DNA from: Hyphomicrobiales bacterium
Lineage (GTDB): Bacteria > Pseudomonadota > Alphaproteobacteria > Rhizobiales > Beijerinckiaceae
Reading direction: 5' to 3'
Length of the DNA stretch: 64,000 bases
Assembly: GCA_900470095.1 (NCBI GenBank)
Contig: UBZM01000058.1
Coordinates: 1-64,000 of the forward strand
Positions within the stretch are counted from its first letter, which is position 1. Each line of letters begins with the position of its first letter. A program made the position numbers and the translations under genes. Below the pieces are notes generated by a model. The model was not told the origin of the DNA and made no database searches. It saw only the letters and a list, made by a program, of their open reading frames with translations. This document shows, piece after piece, positions 33,381 to 41,405 of the stretch.

Positions 33381-34400
33381 TTAGCCGATCTTCGTCTTCA
33401 GCTTGAGGAAACGCAGCGTCCGCTCGGCGGTGGCGGTGTCGAGACTGGCATAGTTCTTCAGGTCGCCCTCGGCATCGCGCGCGCCGAAGAGCAGCCGCCG
33501 CGAGCGCAATTCCAGCACGGATTTGAAGGCCGCAATGCCGAGATTCAGCGAGCGGCAGGTCACCGCGATGCCGCTGACATCGCGCTGCAGCAGGACACGC
33601 AGCGCCTGCTCATTGGTGATGCCGGACGCCTGTGCGATCACCTCGGCAAGGTGATAGGCCCGGTCCTCCTCGGCCAGCATGGTCACGATCTCGTCGAGCT
33701 CGCGCTTGCCGGCGCCGAGATCGGCGAGCAGGAGTTTCACCTCCAGCCGCTGCTGGCGGGCACGGCGGGCGAGCGTCGCGGCCTCGTCGGCGGGCTTGGA
33801 CCAGGCGCCGCCGCTGAGCCCCTCGACGATCTCCAGGACGCGGCTGGCCCGGTTCGGCGTCAGGTCGGAACGCCTGGCCAGCGCGCCGCCGATCTCGGCA
33901 TCCTTGCCGCCGCGTTCCAGCAGCGTGTCAAAGCCCTTGTCGGAGAAATGCGCGCCTTCATTGGCGCTGACCGTGTGCAGCACGGTGCGGTCGCCGCGCT
34001 GGACGAGAATGTCGGTGACGCTTTCCGAGAGGCGGGCGCGTTCGGCAATCGCCGCGAGATGGTGCTGCGACTGGCTCACCGCGATCGCGGCGAGGTCGGT
34101 GTCGGTCAGCACCGGGGAGAGCTTCAGCACGAGGCGTGCGACCTCGGAATCGGCATCGCCGGCAAGCGTGACCGCGACCTCATGCGGCAGGCTCGGCACG
34201 GCCGCGACATGGCCGGCATAGGCCTTGCGCGCCTCGTCCTCGAGATGCGGCAGCGAACGCAGCGCGATCTCGCCGTAATGCGCCTTGGAGGGCTCGGTCG
34301 GATCCTGGTCGAGCAGAAAAAGGTCCGTGACGGCATTGAGCAGCTGCCGGCGTGCCTCCGAGGACATCTCGGAGGGCATCCGTGTCAAAGAACTCAGCAT
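33381..34400 (-). CDS. DUF2336 domain-containing protein
   Basis: 339 residues, start ATG with GGGGGG upstream. It is alpha-helical with HEAT-like repeats, in the alphaproteobacterial DUF2336 family. Visible marks are RQLLNAVTDLFLLDQDPTEPSKAHYGEIALRSLP near the start, EVAVTLAGDADSEVARLVLKLSPVLTDTDL, and LQRDVSGIAVTCRSLNLG near the C-terminus. No catalytic motif is visible; the fold suggests a scaffold or interaction protein. Function is unknown. Its TAA stop lies at the edge of a dispersed repeat. Confidence 0.85.
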   Translation of the reverse strand: MLSSLTRMPSEMSSEARRQLLNAVTDLFLLDQDPTEPSKAHYGEIALRSLPHLEDEARKAYAGHVAAVPSLPHEVAVTLAGDADSEVARLVLKLSPVLTDTDLAAIAVSQSQHHLAAIAERARLSESVTDILVQRGDRTVLHTVSANEGAHFSDKGFDTLLERGGKDAEIGGALARRSDLTPNRASRVLEIVEGLSGGAWSKPADEAATLARRARQQRLEVKLLLADLGAGKRELDEIVTMLAEEDRAYHLAEVIAQASGITNEQALRVLLQRDVSGIAVTCRSLNLGIAAFKSVLELRSRRLLFGARDAEGDLKNYASLDTATAERTLRFLKLKTKIG

Positions 34401-34517
34401 TGGCCCCCCAGATACGCGTCAGGCAAGTATCCGCAACCTGCGCCGGTCCGGTTTGATTTAGTCTTAAATCCGTCGCGGATTTTCGCGGGAAGCGAGGATT
34501 TTCTTCTGCGTGTTCAA

Positions 34518-34550
34518 CGGGCCGGCACGCCGCGAATGCATGCCGGCCCG
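34518..34550 (-). terminator. Hairpin downstream of the PepSY gene
   Basis: The 10 bp arms CGGGCCGGCA/TGCCGGCCCG enclose a 13 nt loop just past the stop of the PepSY gene. No T run follows on the minus strand, so this may be Rho-dependent or only a stabilising hairpin. Confidence 0.45.
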
Positions 34551-34558
34551 CGATGCCG

Positions 34559-35911
34559 CTAGCGCGCGGTCCTCGGCCAGAGGCAGCGGTCGACGACCAG
34601 CATGACGATCAACGACGCGCCGACGAGCGGAAAGACCAGTCCGCCGACCGCCAGGATGGCGAAGACGCCGTAGAGCGTCCGGCGCTCCGGCGGCAGCGGC
34701 GGCACCCCGAGCGATCCGGCCGGGCGTCGCTTCCACCACATCACCCCGGCGGAGACCGCGAGCAGGATGATCGCCAGGCAGACGGCCAGCATGAAGAGCT
34801 GGTTCGTCAGGCCGAATTCCTGCCCCATATGGACGTTGATGCCCCATTCCAGCCATTTCCCGAGCGGGCCGTAATCCGCGAAGGACATGTCGAGCAAGGG
34901 CTCGCCGCTATACTGGTCGAGATGGATGACGCGCTGCTGCGACAGGTCGTTCGGGTAGACCGAGCCGGTGAAGACGCCGTTGGGACCGGCCGGCAGGTTG
35001 ACGGCGTAGCCGCGCGCCAGGCCGAGTGCATCGAACCTCGCCACGGCCGCGTCGAGGCTGATCGGCGCTGCCGCCGTCGCGATGGATTCCGGCACGCGTG
35101 CCTGTTCCAGCGACCATGAGGTCGGCCCGGCATGGTGCAGATGCTCATCCGACATCGGCAGGTTGACGCGGATACCGGCCGGGTAGCCGAAATTATGCCC
35201 GTTCGCCCAGCGATTGACCTGGTCGCCCCAGAACACCGACCAGGGCATGCCGGTGATCGCGAGGAAGACGATGAAGAAGCCGGCGAAGGCGCCGGTGACG
35301 GCATGCAGGTCGCGCCAGAAGACCCGCTTGCCGGCATCACCGCGCACGGAAACGACACCGCCCTTGCGGCCCCGAGGCCACCACAGATAGAGCCCGGTCC
35401 CGACCAGCAGGATCGACCAGCCGCCGGCGATCTCGATCACGCCATTCGCGACCGGCCCGAAATAGGCGAGGCTGTGGATCTGCCGGACCACCCACATCAC
35501 TGTGCCCTTGTCGGGAATCTGGCCAAGCACACGCCCGTCATAGGGGTCGACATGCACGACCTTGCGCGCACCAGTGGCGTCCCGGACGGTGATTTCCGCT
35601 GCCGATGACGCTGTTGCCGCGGGCACGAATTTCACGGCCTTGCCGGGAAAGGCCGCAAGCGCATTGGCGACCAGTGTCGTCGTGGGGGCCAGGGCGGTCG
35701 ATCGCATCTCCACCCGCTTGAGATCGCGATGAACCAGCGCGTCGATCTCGGTTCGGAAGAGATAGAGCCCGCCGGTGACCGCGAGCAGGATGAGGAAGGG
35801 CAGCGTCACCAGCCCGGCATAGAAATGCCAGCGCCAGACGGCGCGGTAGAGGGAGGCGGCGCGTGTGTCCGCGCGCGCAGGCGCTGCCTGCGTCGATGAA
35901 ACGATGGTCAT
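34559..35911 (-). CDS. PepSY-associated membrane protein (iron-regulated type)
   Basis: 450 residues from the ATG at 35911; the longer frame upstream is antisense shadow sequence. A first membrane helix (WRWHFYAGLVTLPFLILLAVTGGLYLF) is followed by a large periplasmic PepSY region, then further helices with TGAFAGFFIVFLAITGMPWSVFWG, and a C-terminal pair of membrane segments. This PepSY_TM layout is typical of proteins co-regulated with TonB-dependent siderophore or heme receptors, some of which act as ferric reductases. The DUF2946 gene lies upstream on the same strand. No TonB-dependent receptor is within the window. Confidence 0.9.
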   Translation of the reverse strand: MTIVSSTQAAPARADTRAASLYRAVWRWHFYAGLVTLPFLILLAVTGGLYLFRTEIDALVHRDLKRVEMRSTALAPTTTLVANALAAFPGKAVKFVPAATASSAAEITVRDATGARKVVHVDPYDGRVLGQIPDKGTVMWVVRQIHSLAYFGPVANGVIEIAGGWSILLVGTGLYLWWPRGRKGGVVSVRGDAGKRVFWRDLHAVTGAFAGFFIVFLAITGMPWSVFWGDQVNRWANGHNFGYPAGIRVNLPMSDEHLHHAGPTSWSLEQARVPESIATAAAPISLDAAVARFDALGLARGYAVNLPAGPNGVFTGSVYPNDLSQQRVIHLDQYSGEPLLDMSFADYGPLGKWLEWGINVHMGQEFGLTNQLFMLAVCLAIILLAVSAGVMWWKRRPAGSLGVPPLPPERRTLYGVFAILAVGGLVFPLVGASLIVMLVVDRCLWPRTAR

Positions 35912-35946
35912 GGGTATGTCCTGTCCTGAAGGGGGAAAGTCTGGCT

Positions 35947-36330
35947 TCAGACCAGGGCAGGCGGGGCGCGCGCTCCAAGCGGGTAGAGGCTCCGCCCGAT
36001 CGTGGCGCGCTGGGCAGGCGGGGAGGCGAAGTCCGCCGCGATAATGATGCTGCGGTGGAGGGCAAGTACAGCGGCTGCGACCGGAGGAGCGCCGCTGGCG
36101 CTTGCAAGGCAGCCAAGCGCGCAGCAGGTCTTGGATTGCTCCGGGCTCGCGGGCGCCGTCGGTTCGGACGATCCACCGGGCGCGCAGAGCACATGCTGCG
36201 GAAACGGCGAGGGCGCGGCCGAGAGCCCGGCGCCGATCGAGAGCAGGACCGCGTTGAGGATCAGCGCATAGGCGCAGAGCACGGCAACGATGCCGCGCCC
36301 CCATCTCGCCCCTGTCGCCGTCGCGCCCAT
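35947..36330 (-). CDS. DUF2946-type small membrane protein
   Basis: About 127 residues from the ATG at 36330; a TTG at 36366 is a possible earlier start. One N-terminal hydrophobic segment (VAVLCAYALILNAVLLSIG) is followed by a short periplasmic part with conserved cysteines (HVLCAPGG, then KTCCALGC). DUF2946 proteins are often next to PepSY_TM and metal or heme uptake genes, and the cysteines suggest copper or iron binding. It lies 35 bp upstream of the PepSY gene and is probably in the same operon. Confidence 0.75.
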   Translation of the reverse strand: MGATATGARWGRGIVAVLCAYALILNAVLLSIGAGLSAAPSPFPQHVLCAPGGSSEPTAPASPEQSKTCCALGCLASASGAPPVAAAVLALHRSIIIAADFASPPAQRATIGRSLYPLGARAPPALV

Positions 36331-36400
36331 GCTTGCTGCGCTACGGTGCGGCAGGTCGGCGGTCAATGACCCCAGGCGACGAAGCCCCTGCGCTCCCTCG

Positions 36401-37600
36401 TCACGCCGCCGGCAGGCAGGCGGGGCCGAGCGGTTCGAAGCTCTTATAGGTCAGGATGAACTCCTGGTGGCCGAGCTCTTCCGATTTGGTGCACCCGCCC
36501 TTGGCCAGGGAAATGACAAGGTCGCGAATCTCGCGGCCGACCTCGTCGAGCCCTGCGCGGCCCTCGAGGATCCGGCCGGCATCGACATCCATGTCGTCTG
36601 CCATCCGCCGATAGGTTTCCGGATTCGCGCAGATCTTGACCACAGGCGAGATCGCCGAGCCGACGACCGAGCCGCGGCCGGTGACGAAGAGCACGCAATG
36701 GGCGCCGCAGGCGATCAGCTCCGCGATCTCGGCATTGTCGTTGATATTGGGGAAGCCGAAGCGCACTTCGCCATCCGGCACGACATCGAGCAGATAGAGC
36801 CCGCCATGGGGCGGGATGTCGCCGGGCTTGATCAGGCCCGAGATCGGCGAGGCCCCGGATTTGGCATAGGCGCCCATCGATTTCTCCTCGATGGTCGACA
36901 ACCCGCCCTCGGCATTGCCGGCGGCGAAGGAGCCATAGCCGAGCGTCGCGTAATAGCGGGCCGCCTTGGCGACCGATTTCTCCAGCTCCTCGCCCAGCTC
37001 CGGCGTCACGGCGCGCGCCGCCATGATGTGCTCGCAGCCGATCAGTTCGCCGGTCTCCTCGAAGATGCAGGCGGCGCCCTCGGAAATCAGCAGGTCGAAG
37101 GCGCGCCCGGCCGCAGGGTTTCCGGTGATGCCCGAAGTGCCGTCCGAGCCGCCGCAGACGGTGCCGACGACGAGCTCACTGAGCGCCATCGGCACGGTCT
37201 CCTGCTCGTCGAGACGCGCACGTTCGGTCTCGACCCAGGCGCGACCCTCCTTGATCGAGCTGCGCGTGCCGCCCGTGCCCTGGATGATGATGGTCTTCAC
37301 CGGCCGGCCGGAGGCGCGCACGACGCGCTCGAGCGCGTATTTGTTGAAGCTCTCGCAGCCGAGCGAGATCAGCAGCACGGCCCCGACATTGGGGTGGGTG
37401 CAGAGCCGCTCCATCATCTTTTCGGCATAGCCATTGGGATAGCAGCCGGGAAAGCCGATGACATGGACGCCGTTCTCGCGCCAGGGCAGGGCGATCTCGC
37501 GCGCGACGTGATGCGCGCATTCGACGAGATAGGCGACGGCGATCGTGTTGCGGATGCCCTTGCGCCCGTCGGACCGGAGATAGCCGCGCATGTCGTTCAT
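36401..37600 (-). CDS. UxaA-family dehydratase, large subunit
   Basis: 399 residues matching the C-terminal (catalytic) domain of altronate/galactarate dehydratases. Typical parts are YLRSDGRKGIRNTIAVAYLVECAHH, FPGCYPNGYAEKMMERLCTHPNVGAVLLISLGCE, and VVGTVCGGSDGTSGITGNPAAG. Its N-terminal partner is a separate gene just upstream with a four-base overlap (ATGA), so the enzyme is a two-subunit form, as in UxaA-like and sulfolactate lyase (SuyAB) enzymes. The true substrate could be altronate, galactarate, sulfolactate or another hydroxy acid. No uronate isomerase or aldolase genes are nearby; an RraA-like gene follows upstream. Confidence 0.92.
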   Translation of the reverse strand: MNDMRGYLRSDGRKGIRNTIAVAYLVECAHHVAREIALPWRENGVHVIGFPGCYPNGYAEKMMERLCTHPNVGAVLLISLGCESFNKYALERVVRASGRPVKTIIIQGTGGTRSSIKEGRAWVETERARLDEQETVPMALSELVVGTVCGGSDGTSGITGNPAAGRAFDLLISEGAACIFEETGELIGCEHIMAARAVTPELGEELEKSVAKAARYYATLGYGSFAAGNAEGGLSTIEEKSMGAYAKSGASPISGLIKPGDIPPHGGLYLLDVVPDGEVRFGFPNINDNAEIAELIACGAHCVLFVTGRGSVVGSAISPVVKICANPETYRRMADDMDVDAGRILEGRAGLDEVGREIRDLVISLAKGGCTKSEELGHQEFILTYKSFEPLGPACLPAA

Positions 37601-37914
37601 TGGGCGGCTCCCGCCTTGCGCTCGTCTTCGAGATGATAGGTCGGGGTGTAGTCGCTCTTCATGTTCTGAACATGGACATGCTGGCCGGCCGCGATCGCTT
37701 CGGTCGCCACGCCGATCGGCGCCCCGTATTTCAGGATTTTTTCGCCGGTGACGATCGGCTTTCGCGCGACCTTGTGGGCGAGCGCGATATCACGGTCGAG
37801 CACGGCCGGGCCTGAACCGGTTTCGACGGTCTCGCCGGCGGCGAGCCGCATCCGCGCGACAAAGACGTTGTCGCGCGGGTCGAGCAGGATGAGCCGGGGA
37901 TCGTGCTGAGCCAT
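37597..37914 (-). CDS. UxaA-family dehydratase, small SAF-domain subunit
   Basis: About 105 residues from the ATG at 37914, with GAGGAG upstream; an in-frame GTG at 37923 would sit on the ribosome binding site. It is a lone SAF domain: LDPRDNVFVARMRLAAGETVE, DRDIALAHKVARKPIVTGEKILKYGAPIGVATEAIAAGQHVHVQNM. In altronate dehydratase this is the N-terminal domain. Its stop overlaps the start of the large subunit, indicating translational coupling. Confidence 0.93.
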   Translation of the reverse strand: MAQHDPRLILLDPRDNVFVARMRLAAGETVETGSGPAVLDRDIALAHKVARKPIVTGEKILKYGAPIGVATEAIAAGQHVHVQNMKSDYTPTYHLEDERKAGAAQ

Positions 37915-37980
37915 GGGCGTCACTCCTCGAGGAACTGGCCGGATCGGTCGGGCTGACCGGGAGAGGCCGGCCGCAGGCGT

Positions 37981-38643
37981 TCAGAACTTGCCGAACTGGA
38001 GATAGGCTTCCTGCGGGTCCGTGCCGGCAAGGATCGCGGTGCGGACTTTGTTCTCGGCCGAGATCGCGGTTTCCGCCTTCTCCAGCACCTCCTCGATCAC
38101 CTCGACGGGAATGCGCACGATGCCGTCGCGGTCGCCCAGGATGTAGTCGCCGGGGCGGATCCAGACCGCGCCGATCTTGATCGGCTCGTCGATCGTCTTC
38201 GGCATCCAGAAGCCGACGATGTCGCGTGGCGTATAGGCGCGGAAATAGGCCTGGAAGCCCATATCGACCATGAACTCGGTATCACGCGACAGGCCGTCGA
38301 TGACGCAGCCGCGCACGCCCTTGTTCTTCAGCGTCTCGGCGGAAAGCTCGCCCATCAGCGCGACCTCGTCGGTATTCGGCTGGCAGACCCAGACATGGCC
38401 GGGCTTGGCGCGCGAGAGCAGGCCGGTCCAGCCGAGCAGGGTCTCATGCGCATCGAAATCCGGATCGGTCTTGCCCTCGACGGTGAAGGCCGGGCCGGCG
38501 AGCTTCTGGCCGGGCAGGAGCGGCCTCAGATCGGGCGGGAGCGTGAAATCCTTCAGCCCCATGGCGCGCATGACATCGTGGATGATGCCGGTATAGCAGC
38601 GTTCCAGCCGCTCGGTCAGTTGATCGCTCAAGGCTTCCTCCAT
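37981..38643 (-). CDS. RraA family protein (HMG/CHA aldolase-like)
   Basis: 220 residues from the ATG at 38643, the start favoured by the MEEALSDQLTERLERCYTG beginning; a GTG at 38682 is possible. Matches RraA-like proteins: LAGPAFTVEGKTDPD, GLLSRAKPGHVWV, LKNKGVRGCVIDGLSRDTEFMVDMGF and ILGDRDGIVRIPVEVIEEV. Members of this family include RNase E inhibitor RraA and 4-hydroxy-4-methyl-2-oxoglutarate or related aldolases/decarboxylases. The Arg-Asp motif GDRDG and the DGLSRD loop are consistent with the metal-dependent aldolase group. It shares a strand with the dehydratase subunits, suggesting one sugar- or hydroxy-acid pathway. Confidence 0.88.
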   Translation of the reverse strand: MEEALSDQLTERLERCYTGIIHDVMRAMGLKDFTLPPDLRPLLPGQKLAGPAFTVEGKTDPDFDAHETLLGWTGLLSRAKPGHVWVCQPNTDEVALMGELSAETLKNKGVRGCVIDGLSRDTEFMVDMGFQAYFRAYTPRDIVGFWMPKTIDEPIKIGAVWIRPGDYILGDRDGIVRIPVEVIEEVLEKAETAISAENKVRTAILAGTDPQEAYLQFGKF

Positions 38644-38685
38644 AGTGGCACGTCGCTGTGCCGGGGGGCCTACCACTGACACCCG

Positions 38686-38713
38686 GGCACCCTGCCATTG
38701 CGGGCAGGGTGCC
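38686..38713. terminator. Hairpin between bpt and the RraA-like gene
   Basis: An 11 bp stem GGCACCCTGCC/GGCAGGGTGCC with a 6 nt loop lies 60 bp past the bpt stop and 43 bp ahead of the RraA-like start. No T run follows, so the terminator role is weakly supported. Confidence 0.4.
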
Positions 38714-38772
38714 GGCAGGGAGCATGGGCCGCAAGCGCGTTTTGCGCGCCTCGACGATGCGTTTCAAACGGT

Positions 38773-39528
38773 TTAAGTGTTCGAGTCGACCCGTTCCCAG
38801 CCCTGGGGCGAGAGGCGCTCCTGCGGCAGGAAGCGGGACTTGTAGGCCATCTTGGGCGAGCCATCGACCCAATAGCCGAGATAGACATAGGGCAGGCCGA
38901 GCTTGCGGGCCCGCTCGATATGGTCGAGCACCATGAAGGTGCCGAGCGAGCGCTGCTCCAGCATCGGGTCGAACACCGAATAGACCATGGAAAGCCCGTC
39001 ATTCAGCCGGTCGGTCAGCGCCATCGCGAAGAGATCGCCGACACCGCGCCCGGTGAAGCCGCTATCGGGACCGCGCCGGCGATACTCGATCAGGTTGGTC
39101 TCGACATGCGTGTCCTCGATCATCATCGCGAAATCGAGGGCCGACATCGAGGCCATGCCGCCATCGGGGTGGCGTTCGTCGAGATAGCTGCGGAACAGCG
39201 AGTAATGCTCGGAGCGCGGCTCCGGCGGCAGCTCCTCGCCGATCAGGTCGCAATTGCGCGTGAGCACGCGCCGGAACCCACGAGACGGTCGGAAGTCGTC
39301 GACGCAGACGCGGACGGAGACGCAGGAGCGGCAGGTCTCGCAGGCGGGCCGATAGGCGATGCTCTGCGAACGCCGGAAGCCGCCTTGCGAGAGCACGTCG
39401 TTGAGGTCGCGCGCCCGTCCGCCGACAAGGTGGGTGAACACCTTGCGTTCCTCCCGCCCGGGCAGATACGGGCAGGAGGTCGGTGACGTCAGATAGAATT
39501 GCGGGGCATCCCGCAACGGGCGCGTCAC
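38773..39528 (-). CDS. bpt: Aspartate/glutamate leucyltransferase (Bpt)
   Basis: 251 residues from a GTG start. It adds leucine from Leu-tRNA to proteins with N-terminal Asp or Glu, marking them for ClpS-ClpAP degradation (N-degron pathway). The sequence is related to eukaryotic arginyltransferase Ate1 and is often annotated so. Conserved marks are SCPYLPGREERKVFTHL at about residues 18-34, IAYRPACETCRSCVSVRV with its cysteines, and LGYWVDGSPKMAYKSRFLPQE near the C-terminus. Confidence 0.95.
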   Translation of the reverse strand: MTRPLRDAPQFYLTSPTSCPYLPGREERKVFTHLVGGRARDLNDVLSQGGFRRSQSIAYRPACETCRSCVSVRVCVDDFRPSRGFRRVLTRNCDLIGEELPPEPRSEHYSLFRSYLDERHPDGGMASMSALDFAMMIEDTHVETNLIEYRRRGPDSGFTGRGVGDLFAMALTDRLNDGLSMVYSVFDPMLEQRSLGTFMVLDHIERARKLGLPYVYLGYWVDGSPKMAYKSRFLPQERLSPQGWERVDSNT

Positions 39529-39604
39529 GTTCGTATCGCTCCGGAAACGACCTGAACCACGAGTGTAGCAGCAGCGCAGCCGGCAACAAGAGTGGCGATG
39601 CGGA

Positions 39605-40078
39605 TCAGGTGCGGACGACGACCAGTCCGGTCAGGATGTCATGGCCGAGCCTGCGGTCATCGCGCACCAATCCGCAGAGGATATCGAGCACCCAGAGCGC
39701 GACCGTGCCTGCCGCGACATAGAACAGCAGGGCGTGGACGGCGGCTGCGAGCCCGTCGGGACGGCCGCCATTGACGGTCTCGACCCTGAGACCCGCCATG
39801 CGCATGCCCCAGGTCGCCTGCTTCCGACCACCGATGGTCAGCGCCGCATAGCCGAGCGCGGTCGCGACCGTCGCGATCGGCAGGAGCAGCCAGGTCGCGC
39901 CGAAGGTGACGAGGCCGAGGAAGATCAGGAGCGCGACCACGAGCCAGCCCAGGATGAACAGGGCGATGATGTCGCCGATCCAGGCGAACAGGCGCGACCC
40001 CAGCACGCCGCTGACATTCTGCAGCGGGCGCTGCTCGATCGGCGTGATCGCGGGTTGCTGATAGCTGCGTTCGCTCAT
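39605..40078 (-). CDS. RDD family membrane protein
   Basis: 157 residues with three hydrophobic segments (about 27-60, 65-80 and 112-135). The RDD family signs are GSRLFAWIGDIIALF, GRKQATWGMRMAGLRV and LGHDILTGLVVV. Members of this family have been described as small membrane proteins, some with Na+/H+ antiport activity, but most are unassigned. It lies 76 bp upstream of bpt on the same strand. Confidence 0.9.
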   Translation of the reverse strand: MSERSYQQPAITPIEQRPLQNVSGVLGSRLFAWIGDIIALFILGWLVVALLIFLGLVTFGATWLLLPIATVATALGYAALTIGGRKQATWGMRMAGLRVETVNGGRPDGLAAAVHALLFYVAAGTVALWVLDILCGLVRDDRRLGHDILTGLVVVRT

Positions 40079-40146
40079 CGAAAGTCGAAACCCCTTGTTT
40101 CGCGGGCGCGTCCGGTGGTGGTGCGCTCCGCCGCCATAATGTTTGA

Positions 40147-41391
40147 TCAGCGGTCCTGTTCCGCAAGGCCACGCGGAAAGATACGGCGCGGCTGGAAGCC
40201 ATTGGCCCGCAGCGCCTCCTCGATGGCGCGTGTATGGCTCTCGCCGCGCGTCTCGACGGTGACGTCGAGCGTCACGCCCTTGGCCGGCACGTCGAGGAAG
40301 AGCCGGCCATGGCTGACCTCGAGGATGTTGGCGCCATGATCGCCGAGGAGGCTCGCGACCTTGCCGAGCAGGCCCGGCCGGTCGCTGGCGGTGAGGCGGA
40401 AGGCGGCGATCCGGTCCTCGCGCTCCAGCTCGCGCACCATGATCGCGGCGAGCAGCCTGGTGTCGATATTGCCGCCGCAGAGCACGAGGCCGACCTTGCG
40501 GCCGCGATAGCGCTCCGGCTCCTTCAGCATCGCGGCCAGCCCCGCGGCGCCGGCGCCCTCGGCCAGCGAATGCTGCAGGCTGGCATAGGCGTTGACCGCG
40601 CGCTCGATCAGATCCTCGCCGACAAGGACGATATCGGAGACCAGGCTGGAGACGATCGGCAAGGTCAGTTCGCCGACGGTCTTCACGGCGATGCCCTCAG
40701 CCAGGGTCGCGCCGCCGATCGGCCGGTCCTCGGCATTCACGGCATTGTAGAAGGAGGGATAAAGCTCGGCCTCGACGCCGATCAGCTCGATTTCCGGCTT
40801 CAGGGCCTTGGCCGCGATGGCATTGCCCGCCATCAGCCCGCCGCCGCCAAGCGGGATGATCAGCACGTCGAGATCAGGCGCATCGGCCAGCATCTCGCGT
40901 GCGACCGTGCCCTGGCCGGCCATCACCACGGCGTCGTCATAGGGATGCACGAAGACCAGGGTCTCGGCCTGCGCCAGCTCGCGGGCGCGCACGGCCGATT
41001 CGTAGAGTGTCTCGCCATAGAGCACGACGCGGGCGCCATGGGCCCTGGTGTTCTCGACCTTCACCAGCGGCGTCGTCTCCGGCATCACGATCGTCGCCGG
41101 GATGCCGAAGCGGCGGGCGTGATAGGCGACGGCCTGTGCATGGTTGCCGGCCGACATGGCGATGACGCCGCGGGCCCGCTCGGCTTCAGTCAGGGTGAGC
41201 AGCTTGTTGACCGCGCCGCGCTCCTTGAAGGAGGCCGTCGCCTGCATGTTCTCGTGCTTGACCAGCACGGTCGCGCCGGTGAGCTCGGACAGGCGCGGCG
41301 CCGGCACCAGCGGCGTGCGCAGCACATGCCCCTCGATACGCTGTGCGGCCGCTTCGATATCGGCGGGAGTGATCGAGAAAGGCTCGCTCAT
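40147..41391 (-). CDS. ilvA: Threonine ammonia-lyase with C-terminal ACT domain
   Basis: 414 residues. It is a PLP enzyme that deaminates threonine to 2-oxobutanoate; the PLP lysine is K56 in ASFKERGA and the phosphate loop is GGGGLMAG. A single ACT domain at about 330-414 (RLTASDRPGLLGKVASLLGDHGANILEVSHG) distinguishes it from classical biosynthetic IlvA with two ACT-like repeats. It is probably the form-2 (catabolic-like) enzyme, which bacteria may use for isoleucine synthesis. It follows the LivH-type permease by 14 bp on the same strand. Confidence 0.94.
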   Translation of the reverse strand: MSEPFSITPADIEAAAQRIEGHVLRTPLVPAPRLSELTGATVLVKHENMQATASFKERGAVNKLLTLTEAERARGVIAMSAGNHAQAVAYHARRFGIPATIVMPETTPLVKVENTRAHGARVVLYGETLYESAVRARELAQAETLVFVHPYDDAVVMAGQGTVAREMLADAPDLDVLIIPLGGGGLMAGNAIAAKALKPEIELIGVEAELYPSFYNAVNAEDRPIGGATLAEGIAVKTVGELTLPIVSSLVSDIVLVGEDLIERAVNAYASLQHSLAEGAGAAGLAAMLKEPERYRGRKVGLVLCGGNIDTRLLAAIMVRELEREDRIAAFRLTASDRPGLLGKVASLLGDHGANILEVSHGRLFLDVPAKGVTLDVTVETRGESHTRAIEEALRANGFQPRRIFPRGLAEQDR

Positions 41392-41405
41392 GCGTGAAGT
41401 TCCGT

